The position numbers and the translations under genes are program-made. From Staphylococcus debuckii (GTDB lineage Bacteria > Bacillota > Bacilli > Staphylococcales > Staphylococcaceae): DNA of 64,000 bases. Every line of letters begins with the position of its first letter. Positions within the stretch are counted from its first letter, which is position 1. Below are positions 42,169 through 52,782 of this stretch, one piece after another. Under the pieces are notes generated by a model. The model did not search any database. It had not been told where the DNA came from and saw only the letters and a list, made by a program, of their open reading frames with translations. The DNA lies in NCBI RefSeq assembly GCF_003718735.1, contig NZ_CP033460.1, forward strand, positions 186,001 through 250,000, in the 5' to 3' direction.

Positions 42169-44013
42169 ATGAAATGGCTTAAACAGTTTCAATCCTTACA
42201 CACAAAGCTCGTTATTGTTTATGTGCTGTTGATTATTATCGGTATGCAGATTATTGGTTTATATTTTACTAATAACTTAGAACGAGAATTGACACAGACA
42301 TTTAAGAACAATATTTCGCAATACGCGAAGCAGATCGAGATTAACGTGGAAAAGGTAAAAGAAGAAGATAATTCGGATAATGGGCAAAAAGAGATACAAA
42401 ATCTATTAAACGAATATGCCAATCGCCAAGAGATAGAACAAATTAATTATATCGATCGGAATCAAATTATCATTGCAACATCTAAACAATCTAGACAGAG
42501 CATTGTAAACCAAAAAGCGAATGATACATCTGTACAAAAAGCTTTATCACTTGGTCAGCCTAACGATCATACAATGCTGAAAGACTACGGTAAAGGTAAA
42601 CAACGTGTGTGGGTTTATAACTTGCCTGTTAAATCATCCAAAGGTGTTATCGGCGATATTTATATCGAATCAGATATTGATAGCGTTTATGACCAATTAA
42701 ATAACTTTAACCAAATCTTTATTGTCGGTACAGCAATTTCTCTCTTTATCACAGGACTCTTAGGTTTCTTCATTGCCCGTACGATTACTAAACCGATTAC
42801 GGATATGCGGAACCAAACCGTCGAAATGTCTAAAGGGAATTATACACAACGTGTGAAGATTTATGGTAACGATGAAATTGGTGAGCTTGCTTTAGCCTTC
42901 AACAACTTGTCTAAACGTGTGCAAGAAGCACAAGCGAATACAGAGAGTGAGAAGCGGCGTCTGGACTCCGTTATCACGCATATGAGCGACGGAGTTATTG
43001 CGACCGACCGTCGTGGCCGTATCCGTATCGTTAATGATATGGCGCTTAAAATGTTAGGTATGGCAAAAGAAGACGTTATGGGCTACAACATGCTTAGCGT
43101 CTTAGATCTTGAAGATGAGTTTGCTTTAGATGAAATGCAAGAAAATAATAACAGCTTCTTGTTAGATATTAACGAGGAAGAAGGCATTATTGCGCGTGTC
43201 AGCTTCAGTACGATTGTGCAAGACACTGGCTTTGTGACAGGTTACATCGCAGTATTGCATGACGTTACTGAACAACAACAAAATGAACGTGAACGCCGTG
43301 AGTTCGTAGCCAACGTTTCACACGAATTACGGACGCCGTTAACATCAATGAACAGTTATCTTGAAGCCTTGGAAGAAGGCGCTTGGAAAGATGAGGAAAT
43401 CGCACCGCAATTCTTATCTGTGACAAGAGAAGAAACCGTGCGTATGATTCGTCTGGTCAATGACTTGCTGCAATTATCTAAAATGGATAATGCGAATGAA
43501 GAAAATGCTTCAAACCAAGTAACGAAAGAAATCGTCGACTTTAATATGTTCATCAACAAGATTATTAACCGTCATGAAATGGCAGCCAAAGATGTTACAT
43601 TTGTACGCGATATTCCAGACGAAACTATTTTTACAGAAATTGATCCAGATAAGATGACGCAGGTGTTTGATAATGTCATTACTAACGCGACGAAATATTC
43701 ACGTGGTGATAAACGCGTAGAGTTTCATGTGAAACCTAATCCGCTCTATAATCGCATGACGATACGTATCAAAGACAACGGAATCGGTATTCCGATTACT
43801 AAAGTAGATAAGATATTCGATCGTTTCTTCCGTGTCGATAAAGCACGTGCACGTAAAATGGGCGGTACAGGTCTAGGATTAGCGATTTCTAAAGAAATTG
43901 TCGAAGCACATAATGGCCGTATTTGGGCAAATAGTGTCGAAGGCCAAGGTACTTCAATCTTCATCACTTTACCGTGTGAAGTCATAGAAGATGGTGATTG
44001 GGATGAGGCATAA
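42169..44013 (+). CDS. walK: Sensor histidine kinase WalK
   Basis: A 614-residue membrane kinase. Its features are TM1 (about 14-34), an extracellular Cache-type domain, TM2 (183-203), HAMP, a PAS domain, the phosphorylated H385 in SHELRTPL, and an ATP domain ([22 protein letters not shown]). The PAS metal-site residues known in S. aureus WalK, H271, D274, H364 and E368, are all present at the same numbers. It lies 11 nt after walR and overlaps yycH by 11 nt. Confidence 0.98.
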   Translation: MKWLKQFQSLHTKLVIVYVLLIIIGMQIIGLYFTNNLERELTQTFKNNISQYAKQIEINVEKVKEEDNSDNGQKEIQNLLNEYANRQEIEQINYIDRNQIIIATSKQSRQSIVNQKANDTSVQKALSLGQPNDHTMLKDYGKGKQRVWVYNLPVKSSKGVIGDIYIESDIDSVYDQLNNFNQIFIVGTAISLFITGLLGFFIARTITKPITDMRNQTVEMSKGNYTQRVKIYGNDEIGELALAFNNLSKRVQEAQANTESEKRRLDSVITHMSDGVIATDRRGRIRIVNDMALKMLGMAKEDVMGYNMLSVLDLEDEFALDEMQENNNSFLLDINEEEGIIARVSFSTIVQDTGFVTGYIAVLHDVTEQQQNERERREFVANVSHELRTPLTSMNSYLEALEEGAWKDEEIAPQFLSVTREETVRMIRLVNDLLQLSKMDNANEENASNQVTKEIVDFNMFINKIINRHEMAAKDVTFVRDIPDETIFTEIDPDKMTQVFDNVITNATKYSRGDKRVEFHVKPNPLYNRMTIRIKDNGIGIPITKVDKIFDRFFRVDKARARKMGGTGLGLAISKEIVEAHNGRIWANSVEGQGTSIFITLPCEVIEDGDWDEA

Positions 44014-45337
44014 GGAAGCAGCGAAATCAGTTATTTTGACACTGCTTGTCTTGATGAGTATTGTGTTGACGTATTTAATGTGGAACTTTTCTCCGGATTT
44101 AGCGAATATAGAAAGCCAAGATAGTAAGAAAACTACAGAGAATACAATCGGCAAGCCGAATTCTGAAACCATGGACAGTGCCATCTCTCCTTACCAAGTC
44201 ATCTATAATCACGGTGATAAGACGGATGGCGCCTTAGAAACACGTAAGTTGAATCGCGATGTCGCAAAAATACTGAAGAACCAGAAGATTACGGGTGCGT
44301 CTGAAATTTATCATGACCATAACTTGTTTATTCCGGAACTCAGTGACAATTTTGTAGCGTTGGATTTCACCTATGATATGCCTTTAACGACTTATCTAGG
44401 ACAAGTATTAAATATGGATACTAAGATTCCAAGCAAATTTAAATTCAGTCGCTTGATTATTGATGCCGATCAAGAGAAAACGGCTGTGCTTTATGCTATT
44501 GGTAACGATCGTCATCATGTAATGCGCTTGAATACTTCCATTCCGAGCCGTACTGTGAAAAAGATGGTGAAAACCATCCAGCCTGAGCTTACACCGTTCT
44601 CTGAGATTATCACAGGTAAAGAAACCATTGATACAGCGTCACATATTTTCGCACCAGAGAAGCCTAAACATTTGAAAAGCTATCGCACGATTTTCAATCA
44701 TATCAGTGTAGAAACGATGAACTCTATATTATTCAATGACTCGGTAGTAGTGCGCAGTTCTAAGAGCGGCAATACAACCTATAATAATAATACAGGTGTG
44801 GCCACTTATAATACGAAACGTGAATTCTATCGTTATACGAACTTATCAGAAGATGAATCGAAATCGAAAGATATGATTAAAACAATACCAAGTACGTTCG
44901 ACTTTATTAATAGTCATGGTGGCTTTACAGATGATTATCGCTTATTTGAAGCTGATCCGAAATCTGGAGAACTGACTTATCAAATGTTCTTAAACGGTAT
45001 TCCGGTCTTTAATAAAAATGATTTAAGTACGATTAAGACCTCTTGGGGAGAAAAAGGAATCTTTAGTTATGCGCGCTCATTATTGAAAACGAATATTACG
45101 ATTGATAGTGGAGAAGATAAGAAAGATTTACCAGGTGCAGAAACTGTGCGTTCTAATTTAGCCAACAACCCTAATCTCGACTTTAAAAAGGTAACGAATA
45201 TGACTGTTGGCTATAAAATGCAAGAAAAAGATGATAACGATATCGAAGTCCAACGTACAAGCGAATACGTACCAGAATGGTATATTCAATACAATGGTAA
45301 ATGGTATGTTTACGAGAATGGAGGTCTGCAAGAATGA
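44003..45337 (+). CDS. yycH: WalK-associated membrane protein YycH (WalH)
   Basis: A 444-residue protein with one N-terminal membrane helix and a large extracellular part. With YycI it binds WalK and modulates its activity (activating in S. aureus, inhibitory in B. subtilis). ATG 44003 is chosen over ATG 43991 and GTG 43994 because it aligns with the S. aureus start (M..KE..KSVIL) and gives the same length; GGTG lies 6 nt upstream inside walK. Confidence 0.95.
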   Translation: MRHKEAAKSVILTLLVLMSIVLTYLMWNFSPDLANIESQDSKKTTENTIGKPNSETMDSAISPYQVIYNHGDKTDGALETRKLNRDVAKILKNQKITGASEIYHDHNLFIPELSDNFVALDFTYDMPLTTYLGQVLNMDTKIPSKFKFSRLIIDADQEKTAVLYAIGNDRHHVMRLNTSIPSRTVKKMVKTIQPELTPFSEIITGKETIDTASHIFAPEKPKHLKSYRTIFNHISVETMNSILFNDSVVVRSSKSGNTTYNNNTGVATYNTKREFYRYTNLSEDESKSKDMIKTIPSTFDFINSHGGFTDDYRLFEADPKSGELTYQMFLNGIPVFNKNDLSTIKTSWGEKGIFSYARSLLKTNITIDSGEDKKDLPGAETVRSNLANNPNLDFKKVTNMTVGYKMQEKDDNDIEVQRTSEYVPEWYIQYNGKWYVYENGGLQE

Positions 45338-46122
45338 ACTGGAAATATGCTAAGACACTCTTTATTTTCGTATTCCTGATTATTAATATCAGCTTAGCCA
45401 TTATGTATGTGAATAAAATTAATAAATCTCACATCAATGATGTAGAAAGCACAAATGAAGTAGATTTCAAACAAGAAGAAATAAAAATTCCGAAAGAACT
45501 GCCGGATGCGCGTGGTATTAAAGCACAACTTATTACAGGTCGTTCTAAAGATTTCAAAGACTACGCGAAATCCAAGTCTGATGTGAAATCAGAGGATAGC
45601 GGTAAAGTAGCTTCCGGCACCATCAGTCCAGCAATTAGTGTTTCTGCAGATCAAGTAACTGCGCTTAAATCTTATATGAAGAATAATGTTTACAAAGGCG
45701 AGTATTATCAGCTTTATAATACAGATGATAATGAAGCGGTCTTCGAACAAACTTATCATGGACTGCCTATTATGAATAATGATAAAGCCATGTTGAAGTT
45801 CAAGATTAATGATAATGAAGAAGCCAGCAGTTATCATCAAAGGGCTATTGCTGAAATCGGGCCTTCAAAAGGTGAAAATAACCAAGAGAAGCAGGTTGTG
45901 AGCGCACGTAAAGCGATTGAAGCTTTATACTACAACCGTTACCTGAAACGCAATGACGCCGTTACAAGCGTACGCTTAGGTTATTATTCAGTGGTTCGAG
46001 AAACAAACGTACAAGTTTTCCAAGCTAACTGGGAAATTAAGGTCAACCATTCAGGTAAAAAAGATGATAAAACCTATTATGTAGAAGCGACCTCTAAGAA
46101 TCCTAAAATTATTGTGCGTTAA
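45334..46122 (+). CDS. yycI: WalK-associated membrane protein YycI (WalI)
   Basis: A 262-residue protein with one N-terminal helix (about residues 5-25) and an extracellular domain structurally related to YycH. The ATG overlaps the yycH stop (ATGA) and has GGAGG 9 nt upstream. It acts with YycH on WalK. Confidence 0.96.
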   Translation: MNWKYAKTLFIFVFLIINISLAIMYVNKINKSHINDVESTNEVDFKQEEIKIPKELPDARGIKAQLITGRSKDFKDYAKSKSDVKSEDSGKVASGTISPAISVSADQVTALKSYMKNNVYKGEYYQLYNTDDNEAVFEQTYHGLPIMNNDKAMLKFKINDNEEASSYHQRAIAEIGPSKGENNQEKQVVSARKAIEALYYNRYLKRNDAVTSVRLGYYSVVRETNVQVFQANWEIKVNHSGKKDDKTYYVEATSKNPKIIVR

Positions 46123-46140
46123 AGCTAAATGCTTCATTAA

Positions 46141-46176
46141 GGGCACCCCTCTTTTATACGGGTGCTCTTTTCTTTT
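46141..46176 (+). terminator. Terminator after yycI
   Basis: GGGCACCC pairs with GGGTGCTC, followed by TTTTCTTTT. It separates walJ, which has its own 5' region of about 220 nt without another gene. Confidence 0.8.
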
Positions 46177-46401
46177 ACCTGCAAGGTAGGAAGTGAGGAC
46201 AAAAAGGTGTATAATTGTAGAGTGAAATTTCGTTTTTAAGTGGTACGGCAGAGTACGGCCACACAAACGGCAATATAACCATTGACATATCCTGTCATTA
46301 TAAGCCGTATTTTTAACAAAGTGTTTTAAATTTGTGATAATAGTATTAATGAACATACGATAATATAAATTAAGATTTGGAAACTAGAAAGGGTGAATCG
46401 C

Positions 46402-47193
46402 TTGATACGTATGAGCGTACTTGCGAGTGGCAGTACAGGCAATGCCACTTATGTTGAAAGTGATAAAGGCAGCCTGCTTGTTGATGTCGGGTTAACCGGC
46501 AAGAAGATGGAAGAATTATTTGGTAAGATTGATAGAAATATTGCGGACTTGAACGGTATATTAGTAACCCATGAACATGTCGACCATATTAAAGGTCTCG
46601 GCGTACTTGCGCGTAAATACAAATTACCGATTTATGCGAACGAGAAGACATGGAAAGCCATTGAAAAGAAAGATAGCAAGATTCCAATGGATCAGAAATT
46701 TATCTTCAACCCTTATGAAACGCATGAATTAGGCGGCTTTGATATTGAATCATTCAACGTCTCTCATGATGCGATTGATCCGCAATTTTACATCTTCCAT
46801 AATAACTATAAGAAATTTACGATGATTACAGATACAGGTTACGTTTCAGACCGCATGAAAGGCATGATTCGCGGTAGCGATGCCTTCATGTTCGAAAGCA
46901 ACCATGACGTAGATATGTTACGCATGTGCCGTTACCCATGGAAGACGAAACAACGTATCTTGAGCGATATGGGCCATGTATCAAACGAAGATGCCGCAAT
47001 GGCAATGTGTGACGTCATTACAGGTAATACTAAACGTATCTATCTGTCACACTTATCACGCGATAACAATATGAAAGACTTAGCGCGCATGAGCGTAGGA
47101 CAAGTCTTGAACCAACACGATATCGATACCAATAAAGAAGTGCTGCTCTGCGATACAGATAAAGCAGAACCGACACCGATTTATACCATTTAA
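46402..47193 (+). CDS. walJ: Metallo-beta-lactamase-fold exonuclease WalJ (YycJ)
   Basis: A 263-residue metallo-hydrolase with the zinc signature [10 protein letters not shown] near residue 55 and ESNHDVDM later. The B. subtilis homologue is a 5' exonuclease linked to mismatch repair. TTG 46402 has AAAGGGTG 6 nt upstream. GTG 46393 would make 266 residues as annotated in S. aureus, but it overlaps that Shine-Dalgarno sequence. Confidence 0.93.
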   Translation: MIRMSVLASGSTGNATYVESDKGSLLVDVGLTGKKMEELFGKIDRNIADLNGILVTHEHVDHIKGLGVLARKYKLPIYANEKTWKAIEKKDSKIPMDQKFIFNPYETHELGGFDIESFNVSHDAIDPQFYIFHNNYKKFTMITDTGYVSDRMKGMIRGSDAFMFESNHDVDMLRMCRYPWKTKQRILSDMGHVSNEDAAMAMCDVITGNTKRIYLSHLSRDNNMKDLARMSVGQVLNQHDIDTNKEVLLCDTDKAEPTPIYTI

Positions 47194-47210
47194 ATCAAAT
47201 AGACACATTA

Positions 47211-47251
47211 AGACGACTCTCGGACAAATTATGACATCCGGGAGTCTTTTT
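47211..47251 (+). terminator. Terminator after walJ
   Basis: GACTCTCGGA pairs with TCCGGGAGTC, followed by TTTTTC. Confidence 0.8.
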
Positions 47252-47361
47252 CTATGGAAAAGAACACTTGGAGAGTGCAAACTGTTTAAAATTGCATGGT
47301 ATAATTTGGGTTGGAGAAACGATGATAATGAGTGACAGTTATATGTAAAGAAAGCATTAAC

Positions 47362-47592
47362 TTGTGAATAACTATGTAAGACTCACCTCAAAGTTATGCA
47401 CAAGAAGAGGACAAGTTACTCACAACTGTGCACAATCCACAAAGAAATACCCACATTATCAACAGAGTTATCCACATATTAACAAGTTAATCACAGAATT
47501 GAGGATAAATTGAGTAAAAAAACACTGAATTTATATACATAAGCAGATTATTAAGACAGAATCGTGTGTATAAGTGAATAACTTGTGGATAA
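47362..47592. promoter_or_regulatory. DnaA-box cluster upstream of rlmH
   Basis: Two perfect DnaA boxes lie at 47468-47476 (plus) and 47584-47592 (minus). One-mismatch boxes are at 47363-47371, 47394-47402 and 47565-47573. Weaker copies are at 47416-47424, 47433-47441, 47487-47495 and 47573-47581. It is outside oriC by about 30 kb and contains no gene. Confidence 0.85.
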
Positions 47593-47625
47593 CTCGAATA
47601 ACTTCTAAATATTTGGAGGATTCAA

Positions 47626-48105
47626 ATGAAAATTACAGTATTAGCTGTTGGTAAGTTAAAAGAAAAGTATTGGAAACAAGCGATAGCAGAATACCAAAAG
47701 CGTCTAGGTGCTTATACTAAAATTGAAGTCATCGAAGTACCCGATGAAAAAGCACCCGAAAATATGAGCCATAAAGAAGTCGAACAAGTGAAACAAAAAG
47801 AAGGACAACGACTCTTAGCAAAAATCAAACCGCAATCCACAGTAATTACATTAGAGATTAAAGGCAACATGTTAACATCAGAAGGATTAGCAAAGAACTT
47901 GCAGCAACGTATGGTACAAGGACAAAGTGATTTTACTTTCGTGATCGGCGGCTCAAACGGCTTACACCAAGACGTTTTAGACAGAAGTAACTATGCCCTC
48001 TCATTTAGTAAAATGACCTTTCCACATCAAATGATGCGTGTGATATTACTAGAACAAGTATATAGAGCATTTAAGATAATGCGCGGAGAAGCGTATCACA
48101 AATGA
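47626..48105 (+). CDS. rlmH: 23S rRNA (pseudouridine-1915-N3) methyltransferase RlmH (OrfX)
   Basis: A 159-residue SPOUT methyltransferase with the glycine-rich SAM site FVIGGSNGL and the C-terminus [20 protein letters not shown]. It methylates pseudouridine 1915 in helix 69. The last codons are the integration site of SCC elements in staphylococci. GGAGG lies upstream of the ATG. Confidence 0.98.
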   Translation: MKITVLAVGKLKEKYWKQAIAEYQKRLGAYTKIEVIEVPDEKAPENMSHKEVEQVKQKEGQRLLAKIKPQSTVITLEIKGNMLTSEGLAKNLQQRMVQGQSDFTFVIGGSNGLHQDVLDRSNYALSFSKMTFPHQMMRVILLEQVYRAFKIMRGEAYHK

Positions 48106-48108
48106 TAT
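48088..48108 (+). other. Unoccupied SCC-type attachment site (attB)
   Basis: GAAGCGTATCACAAATGATAT at the 3' end of rlmH corresponds to the S. aureus att core GAAGCATATCATAAATGAT, with two base differences in the shared part. No second copy and no ccr recombinase genes follow, so no cassette is present here. Confidence 0.8.
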
Positions 48109-48238
48109 GTTTCCCCTCTATACATCTCCCAAAAGAGTAAGAATACAACTTTATTGTTTACCAATGCAAAAAATAGGAGTAGAATAATTAAGTTACACAA
48201 TTTATTTGAGGATTTTAAATTAGTAGGGAGTAATTATT

Positions 48239-49753
48239 ATGGAGTTTTGGTTAACAAGAAAGGGCCGTGTACTAGAAATCATGGTACTTGCCTTTATTAC
48301 TGTGTTTGGCATTGGTTCTCAGTATTTTTCAAATTTAGCATATAGCCTCAATCAAGGTATACTTCAAACTTCATTTGGTATCGGCTCTCAACATCTTATT
48401 ATTCCTTCAGTTATAGGCAATTTTGCATTTGCGCTGGGTGTTCCTCTCGGTCATACACTTACTCATAAATTTGGTTTTAAACGCAATTATTTATTCTTCG
48501 TTTTTTTATTTTTAATCGGTTCTATTATAGGTTTGTTTTCTTTCGATTTAGTTATTTTATCCATCGCTAAAGCGATACAAAGTTTTAGTACGGGTGTATT
48601 ATTCTTTACTTTATTACCTAAACTCTTCGTCAATTTCCCTAGAAGATATCGTAATGTCTTCTTATTTATGGTCATTGTCGGCTTATTTGGTGCTAACGCT
48701 TTAGGTGGTTTATCTGGCAGCTTGTCACTCGAACTCGATAAATGGCAATGGGTGTTTATTGTTAATATTATTTCAGCAGTGTTATGTCTCATTATTGGTT
48801 ATTTTTTATTAACAAAGGAAGAGCATCATGAAACTTCTGACATTCATATTAGTAAACCCCTGATAACGACACTCGTCTTAGGCACCTTAGCATTAGTATT
48901 TCCTATGTCGGTCTTAACGCAAAAAGGTTGGAGTTCATTATGGGTGTGGCCTTTATTGCTTTTAGCGTTACTCTTTATTGTCAACTTTGTTATTACTAAT
49001 AAAGCAGCTGAACATCCCGTAGTGCACTTTAAATCATTATTAACTAAGAAACCTCTTGTCGGGGCAGTAATGGCGATTTCTTCGCATCTCACTTTATTAT
49101 CTGGAATTGCGGGCATCAACGTTTATATTTTACGTATTTTGAAATTACCTTTTTCAATTTCTTTAAGATTTTATATTTACTTTTTCATTGGAGTACTTAT
49201 TACAGGACTCTTGAAAATGTTCTTCTATAGCGCAGTGGGTGCTGGATTCTTAGGTGCTCTAGGCTCATCAGCACTGTTATATGTCAGCATTCATTGGATT
49301 ATTTTAGAGAATACGGTCAATATTCCGCTTCTCTATTTCCAAGGTTTCTTATTAGGTTTCGGCGCAAGTATGACCCTAGTAAGTGGTGCTATGGCAACTT
49401 TATTAGATGGTGATTTACTAAAGGCCTCTCAACGCTCACAAACCATGCATACACTGCGTAATTACAGTGCGGCTATGTTAGTACCTATTATTGCTTACAT
49501 GATGAAAAATAATATCCAGAAAGGAACGCAATCCTTATATGGTGAAAATATTACTAATCCTTTAATCTATATGAAGAAAATGCAAGATGTAGCCATCAAC
49601 GCTGATCATAAAGTATTTTTCTTAATGATTATTTTTAATGTTATCATGCTCGTTTCTTCTATTATTCAAATGATTTTAGGAAAAGGTAGACGTATCACAC
49701 CAGCAAAACCTGCTAAAGATGCTAAGTTACACTTAGAAAATCAATCTTCATAA
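48239..49753 (+). CDS. MFS permease, about 14 transmembrane helices
   Basis: A 504-residue membrane protein of the major facilitator superfamily, DHA2-like by length and helix number. The loop between helices 2 and 3 reads HTLTHKFGFKRN, in place of the usual GxLaDrxGrrr, and motif C is weak. The substrate is unknown. AGGGAG precedes the ATG. It is the first gene to the right of rlmH and converges on the decarboxylase gene, so export of the amines that enzyme makes is possible but unproven. Confidence 0.82.
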   Translation: MEFWLTRKGRVLEIMVLAFITVFGIGSQYFSNLAYSLNQGILQTSFGIGSQHLIIPSVIGNFAFALGVPLGHTLTHKFGFKRNYLFFVFLFLIGSIIGLFSFDLVILSIAKAIQSFSTGVLFFTLLPKLFVNFPRRYRNVFLFMVIVGLFGANALGGLSGSLSLELDKWQWVFIVNIISAVLCLIIGYFLLTKEEHHETSDIHISKPLITTLVLGTLALVFPMSVLTQKGWSSLWVWPLLLLALLFIVNFVITNKAAEHPVVHFKSLLTKKPLVGAVMAISSHLTLLSGIAGINVYILRILKLPFSISLRFYIYFFIGVLITGLLKMFFYSAVGAGFLGALGSSALLYVSIHWIILENTVNIPLLYFQGFLLGFGASMTLVSGAMATLLDGDLLKASQRSQTMHTLRNYSAAMLVPIIAYMMKNNIQKGTQSLYGENITNPLIYMKKMQDVAINADHKVFFLMIIFNVIMLVSSIIQMILGKGRRITPAKPAKDAKLHLENQSS

Positions 49754-49764
49754 AGAGAAAAAAG

Positions 49765-49795
49765 AACCCCTAAAAAGTTCAACTTTTTGGGGGTT
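49765..49795. terminator. Bidirectional terminator
   Basis: AACCCCTAAAAAGTT pairs with ACTTTTTGGGGGTT between the convergent MFS and decarboxylase genes. Confidence 0.8.
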
Positions 49796-49820
49796 ACTTA
49801 CTATCAGGAAGTATTTTTAT

Positions 49821-51245
49821 TTAAGCATCTTTCATATCGTAATCACCAATATACTGATCAAGGCGATTTATTGTTTCTCTAATATCATCATGTGTCGTTA
49901 ATGGGTTCGTTGTACATAAACGAATGACACGTTGGTTATTCAATACTGTGGTATAAGCAATGGCATAACCAGAATCTGCAATTTTTTGCGCAGCCATACT
50001 ATTGAGTTGATTATTTTGTACTTCAGTTAAATCACTGTTTTCATATCTGAAGTTCACAATGGAAAGATTAGCGTGTGAGATAATACGCCAGTTATCGAGA
50101 CCTGACACGTATTCTTCTGCGTATTCTGCTAAACCTTCGCCGTATTTAATGCGCTCGATAATTTCATCTTCACCAATGACTTGCAGAGTAATCCATAATT
50201 TTAAAGCACGTGCAGGACGTGTAAGTTCGATACCTAACATTTCTGGATCAATCACATCATCATCTGAAGCAATGTCATCCAAGTACTCAGCATCTTCGCC
50301 AAAGCTTTGCAGCAGATGATTCTTTTCTTTCACGATTACCATAGCGCAACTATATGTTTGGAACAGTAATTTGTGAGCATCCCAACTGGCACTATCTGAA
50401 CGTTCAATGCCTTTAAATAAGTGTTGTGCTTTATCGGATAAGATATGTGATAGTCCATAAGCACCGTCTACATGCAGCCATAGATTGTAGTGATCGCAAA
50501 TATCTCCAAGTGTGGTGAAATCATCGACAGAACCTGTATTAGTCGTGCCTGCAGTCGCAATCACCATAGCAGGCTTGTAACCTTCTTCAATATCTTTATC
50601 AATTGCGGCTTTTAAGCTATCTGTATTCATTGTAAAGTCATCGTTGTACTCAATTCTGCGGATATTATTTTTAAGGAAGCCTGCAACATGCAAGGCTTTG
50701 CCTACAGAATGGTGCGTTTGAGATGTGAGATAAACAGTGGCTTTTTTAATATCTTCCATTTCTACTTGGGCATCCCTAGCCGCAACGATAGCTGTTAAAT
50801 TGGCCATTGAACCGCCAGATACAAAGACACCGCCGGCCGGTTTGATCTTATAGCCGATTTTTCCTGCTAAGTAGTTAATTAAATTACGCTCAATATTAAT
50901 CGGCAGCGTCGCATTGGCAAAATTAGAGGCATGGATATTATTTGCTGTTGTTAAAATGTCTCCAAGCCATGATAGACGTGATGCTGGACCTGGTATAAAT
51001 GAGAATGAACGCGGATGGTTCGGACGATATAAATAATTCAGCACTTCATTATTTAAATCTTTGAGTACTTCATAGATATCTCGCCCTTTATTCGGCACTT
51101 CCATCTTTTCATATTTCTCTCTCAATTCAAGCGGTGCCTGTTGTGTCGCAGGTAAGTCTCCAATATCTCTGGATAAATATTTATTAACTTCATCTCTGAT
51201 AATCGTCTCTAAGTCGATATTGTTCTCATTGAATTCCATTTCCAT
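49821..51245 (-). CDS. sadA: PLP-dependent aromatic L-amino acid decarboxylase (SadA-like)
   Basis: A 474-residue group II decarboxylase. H178 (THHSVGKA) stacks on PLP, D260 (HVDGAYG) binds the ring nitrogen and K292 (DAHKLL) forms the Schiff base. Length and motifs match staphylococcal SadA, which converts Phe, Tyr, Trp, DOPA and 5-HTP to trace amines such as phenethylamine, tyramine and tryptamine. It stands 41 nt downstream of the PBP4-like gene on the same strand. Glutamate decarboxylase is the main alternative but is less similar in the motifs I can read. Confidence 0.82.
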   Translation of the reverse strand: MEMEFNENNIDLETIIRDEVNKYLSRDIGDLPATQQAPLELREKYEKMEVPNKGRDIYEVLKDLNNEVLNYLYRPNHPRSFSFIPGPASRLSWLGDILTTANNIHASNFANATLPINIERNLINYLAGKIGYKIKPAGGVFVSGGSMANLTAIVAARDAQVEMEDIKKATVYLTSQTHHSVGKALHVAGFLKNNIRRIEYNDDFTMNTDSLKAAIDKDIEEGYKPAMVIATAGTTNTGSVDDFTTLGDICDHYNLWLHVDGAYGLSHILSDKAQHLFKGIERSDSASWDAHKLLFQTYSCAMVIVKEKNHLLQSFGEDAEYLDDIASDDDVIDPEMLGIELTRPARALKLWITLQVIGEDEIIERIKYGEGLAEYAEEYVSGLDNWRIISHANLSIVNFRYENSDLTEVQNNQLNSMAAQKIADSGYAIAYTTVLNNQRVIRLCTTNPLTTHDDIRETINRLDQYIGDYDMKDA

Positions 51246-51286
51246 ACTCTCTCCTTCAATTATATTTTTAATAAAAGACAGACGTA

Positions 51287-52516
51287 TTAATTACGACGTT
51301 TTACTACAATATAAATGATAGCAGATATTAATAAAACCACGCTAACCATAACGACGAAACCCAGAAGGTGCCGCCCCCAATGAATAACGTGCTGCGCTTT
51401 AACACTCGGTGCATGTGCGCCTTTCAGAAATTGACGAGGGTAATCGACTTGCAGCTTATCATCTGTGATTTTCAATTTGTATTGATGCTTGTCTTTTGGA
51501 ACGACATCATATAAATCTTGTTTGACTTCATAAGTTTTGCCGTCAATTTCATGTTCACCTTTGCCAATAACTTTACGATATTCATAATGTTTGAAGGCAT
51601 CTTCAGTTAAAGCATTCGCGATTTTTTGACGCGCATGTTTTGAAACTTCGCTCGGATAAGGTTGTACATTCATAACTGTCGTATCGATACACAAATGGTT
51701 GCGCTCGGCTGTAAGTGCTAAATTATAGCCGTTTTCACTTGTGCCAGTTTTCAAACCTTGAACTCCTTTACAAGCATCAACCGAATTTGGTAGTGAAAGA
51801 TTGGTATTCGTTAAAGTCTTTCCATATTGCGAATTTGTGCGCAATGATGAGTACTGTAGTATTTTAGGATATTTCTTAATAATCGCTCTTGATAGTATCG
51901 CCATATCCTTGGCAGTACTTTTTGAAGCGGTTTCGCTTGCATAGCCTTTAGGCGCAAATTGTTGAATTAAACGATTGTTGGCGCCGCTAGGATTGGTGAA
52001 ATGTGTATGTATCATTCCTAATTCTTTCGCTTTTGCATTCATCTTATCTGTGAAACGTGAAACATCGCCATCTACTTTCTCAGCTAGAACGATAGTTGCT
52101 GCGTTGCTTGATTCGAGCATCGCCTGTTTAAGGAGCTGATCTATTGTATAAGTTTGTTTATTTTTTAAAGGAAAAGTAGTGAGATTGGGTAATTGCGCCA
52201 GCTGTTCATATCTAGGAGTAATCTTTACGCTGTCCGAGTAATGAATCTTTCCTTGATTGGCAGCCTCTAGAACTAAATAAGCAGTCATGAGTTTAGTGGT
52301 AGAAGCGGGATCAATACTTTGGTCTCCTTGATAATTGTAGAGAATCTGACCTTGCTGCGTCACCACATAGGCACCTTTAGGATTATATTGCTTATCTAAA
52401 GTTTGGTGATAGTGTTTCGAAATTTCCACTGGCGTTTGTTGTGCGTGAACGTTGGGCGTTATAAGAACTGACCCTAAAAATAAAATCGAAATAATAATAC
52501 TTAGAATCCTTTTCAA
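51287..52516 (-). CDS. PBP4-like D-alanyl-D-alanine carboxypeptidase
   Basis: A 409-residue S11-type penicillin-binding protein close to S. aureus PBP4. Features are a signal peptide (to about residue 25, VHA/QQ), S72-T-T-K75, S-S-N at 136-138, K-T-G at 256-258, a C-terminal beta-sandwich domain and a final membrane helix with basic tail. It should trim or cross-link peptidoglycan outside the membrane. Two cysteines (about 249 and 275) flank KTG and might form a disulfide, unusual for a secreted staphylococcal protein. The start is TTG 52516, with AAGGAAGGAA upstream and a proper signal peptide directly after. Confidence 0.9.
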   Translation of the reverse strand: MKRILSIIISILFLGSVLITPNVHAQQTPVEISKHYHQTLDKQYNPKGAYVVTQQGQILYNYQGDQSIDPASTTKLMTAYLVLEAANQGKIHYSDSVKITPRYEQLAQLPNLTTFPLKNKQTYTIDQLLKQAMLESSNAATIVLAEKVDGDVSRFTDKMNAKAKELGMIHTHFTNPSGANNRLIQQFAPKGYASETASKSTAKDMAILSRAIIKKYPKILQYSSLRTNSQYGKTLTNTNLSLPNSVDACKGVQGLKTGTSENGYNLALTAERNHLCIDTTVMNVQPYPSEVSKHARQKIANALTEDAFKHYEYRKVIGKGEHEIDGKTYEVKQDLYDVVPKDKHQYKLKITDDKLQVDYPRQFLKGAHAPSVKAQHVIHWGRHLLGFVVMVSVVLLISAIIYIVVKRRN

Positions 52517-52699
52517 ATTAAAAATTCCTTCCTTTATGCAATCATATAATTCAATTTTACGATAACAAAAAAATACATTCAACTTATATTAAAAGTTTTT
52601 CAAATCGTTTCTTATTTCGATTTAAAAAAGCTGTTTCCTCCTTCAGAAGTGAATTTTCAAATAAACGAAAATAAATCTATTAGTTTATGCAAAAATGTA

Positions 52700-52728
52700 T
52701 TGCTATACATAGTTGTAAAGTATATGAT
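52700..52728 (+). promoter_or_regulatory. Promoter of the V8-like protease gene
   Basis: TTGCTA (52700-52705) and TATGAT (52723-52728) with exactly 17 bp between. The palindrome GTGTATAGTTTTACAC follows at 52747-52762 and could be an operator. Confidence 0.6.
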
Positions 52729-52782
52729 ATTTAAGAAGTAATAAAGTGTATAGTTTTACACAATAAGCGGGGGATGATAAAA

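Noticed and set aside
46240..46400. TTGACA at about 46283 as a promoter for walJ
   Set aside because: The nearest TATAAG is only 11 bp away, which is too short.
48154..48345. Small frame overlapping the MFS permease start
   Set aside because: It runs in another frame into the permease gene, and the permease has the better ribosome-binding site.
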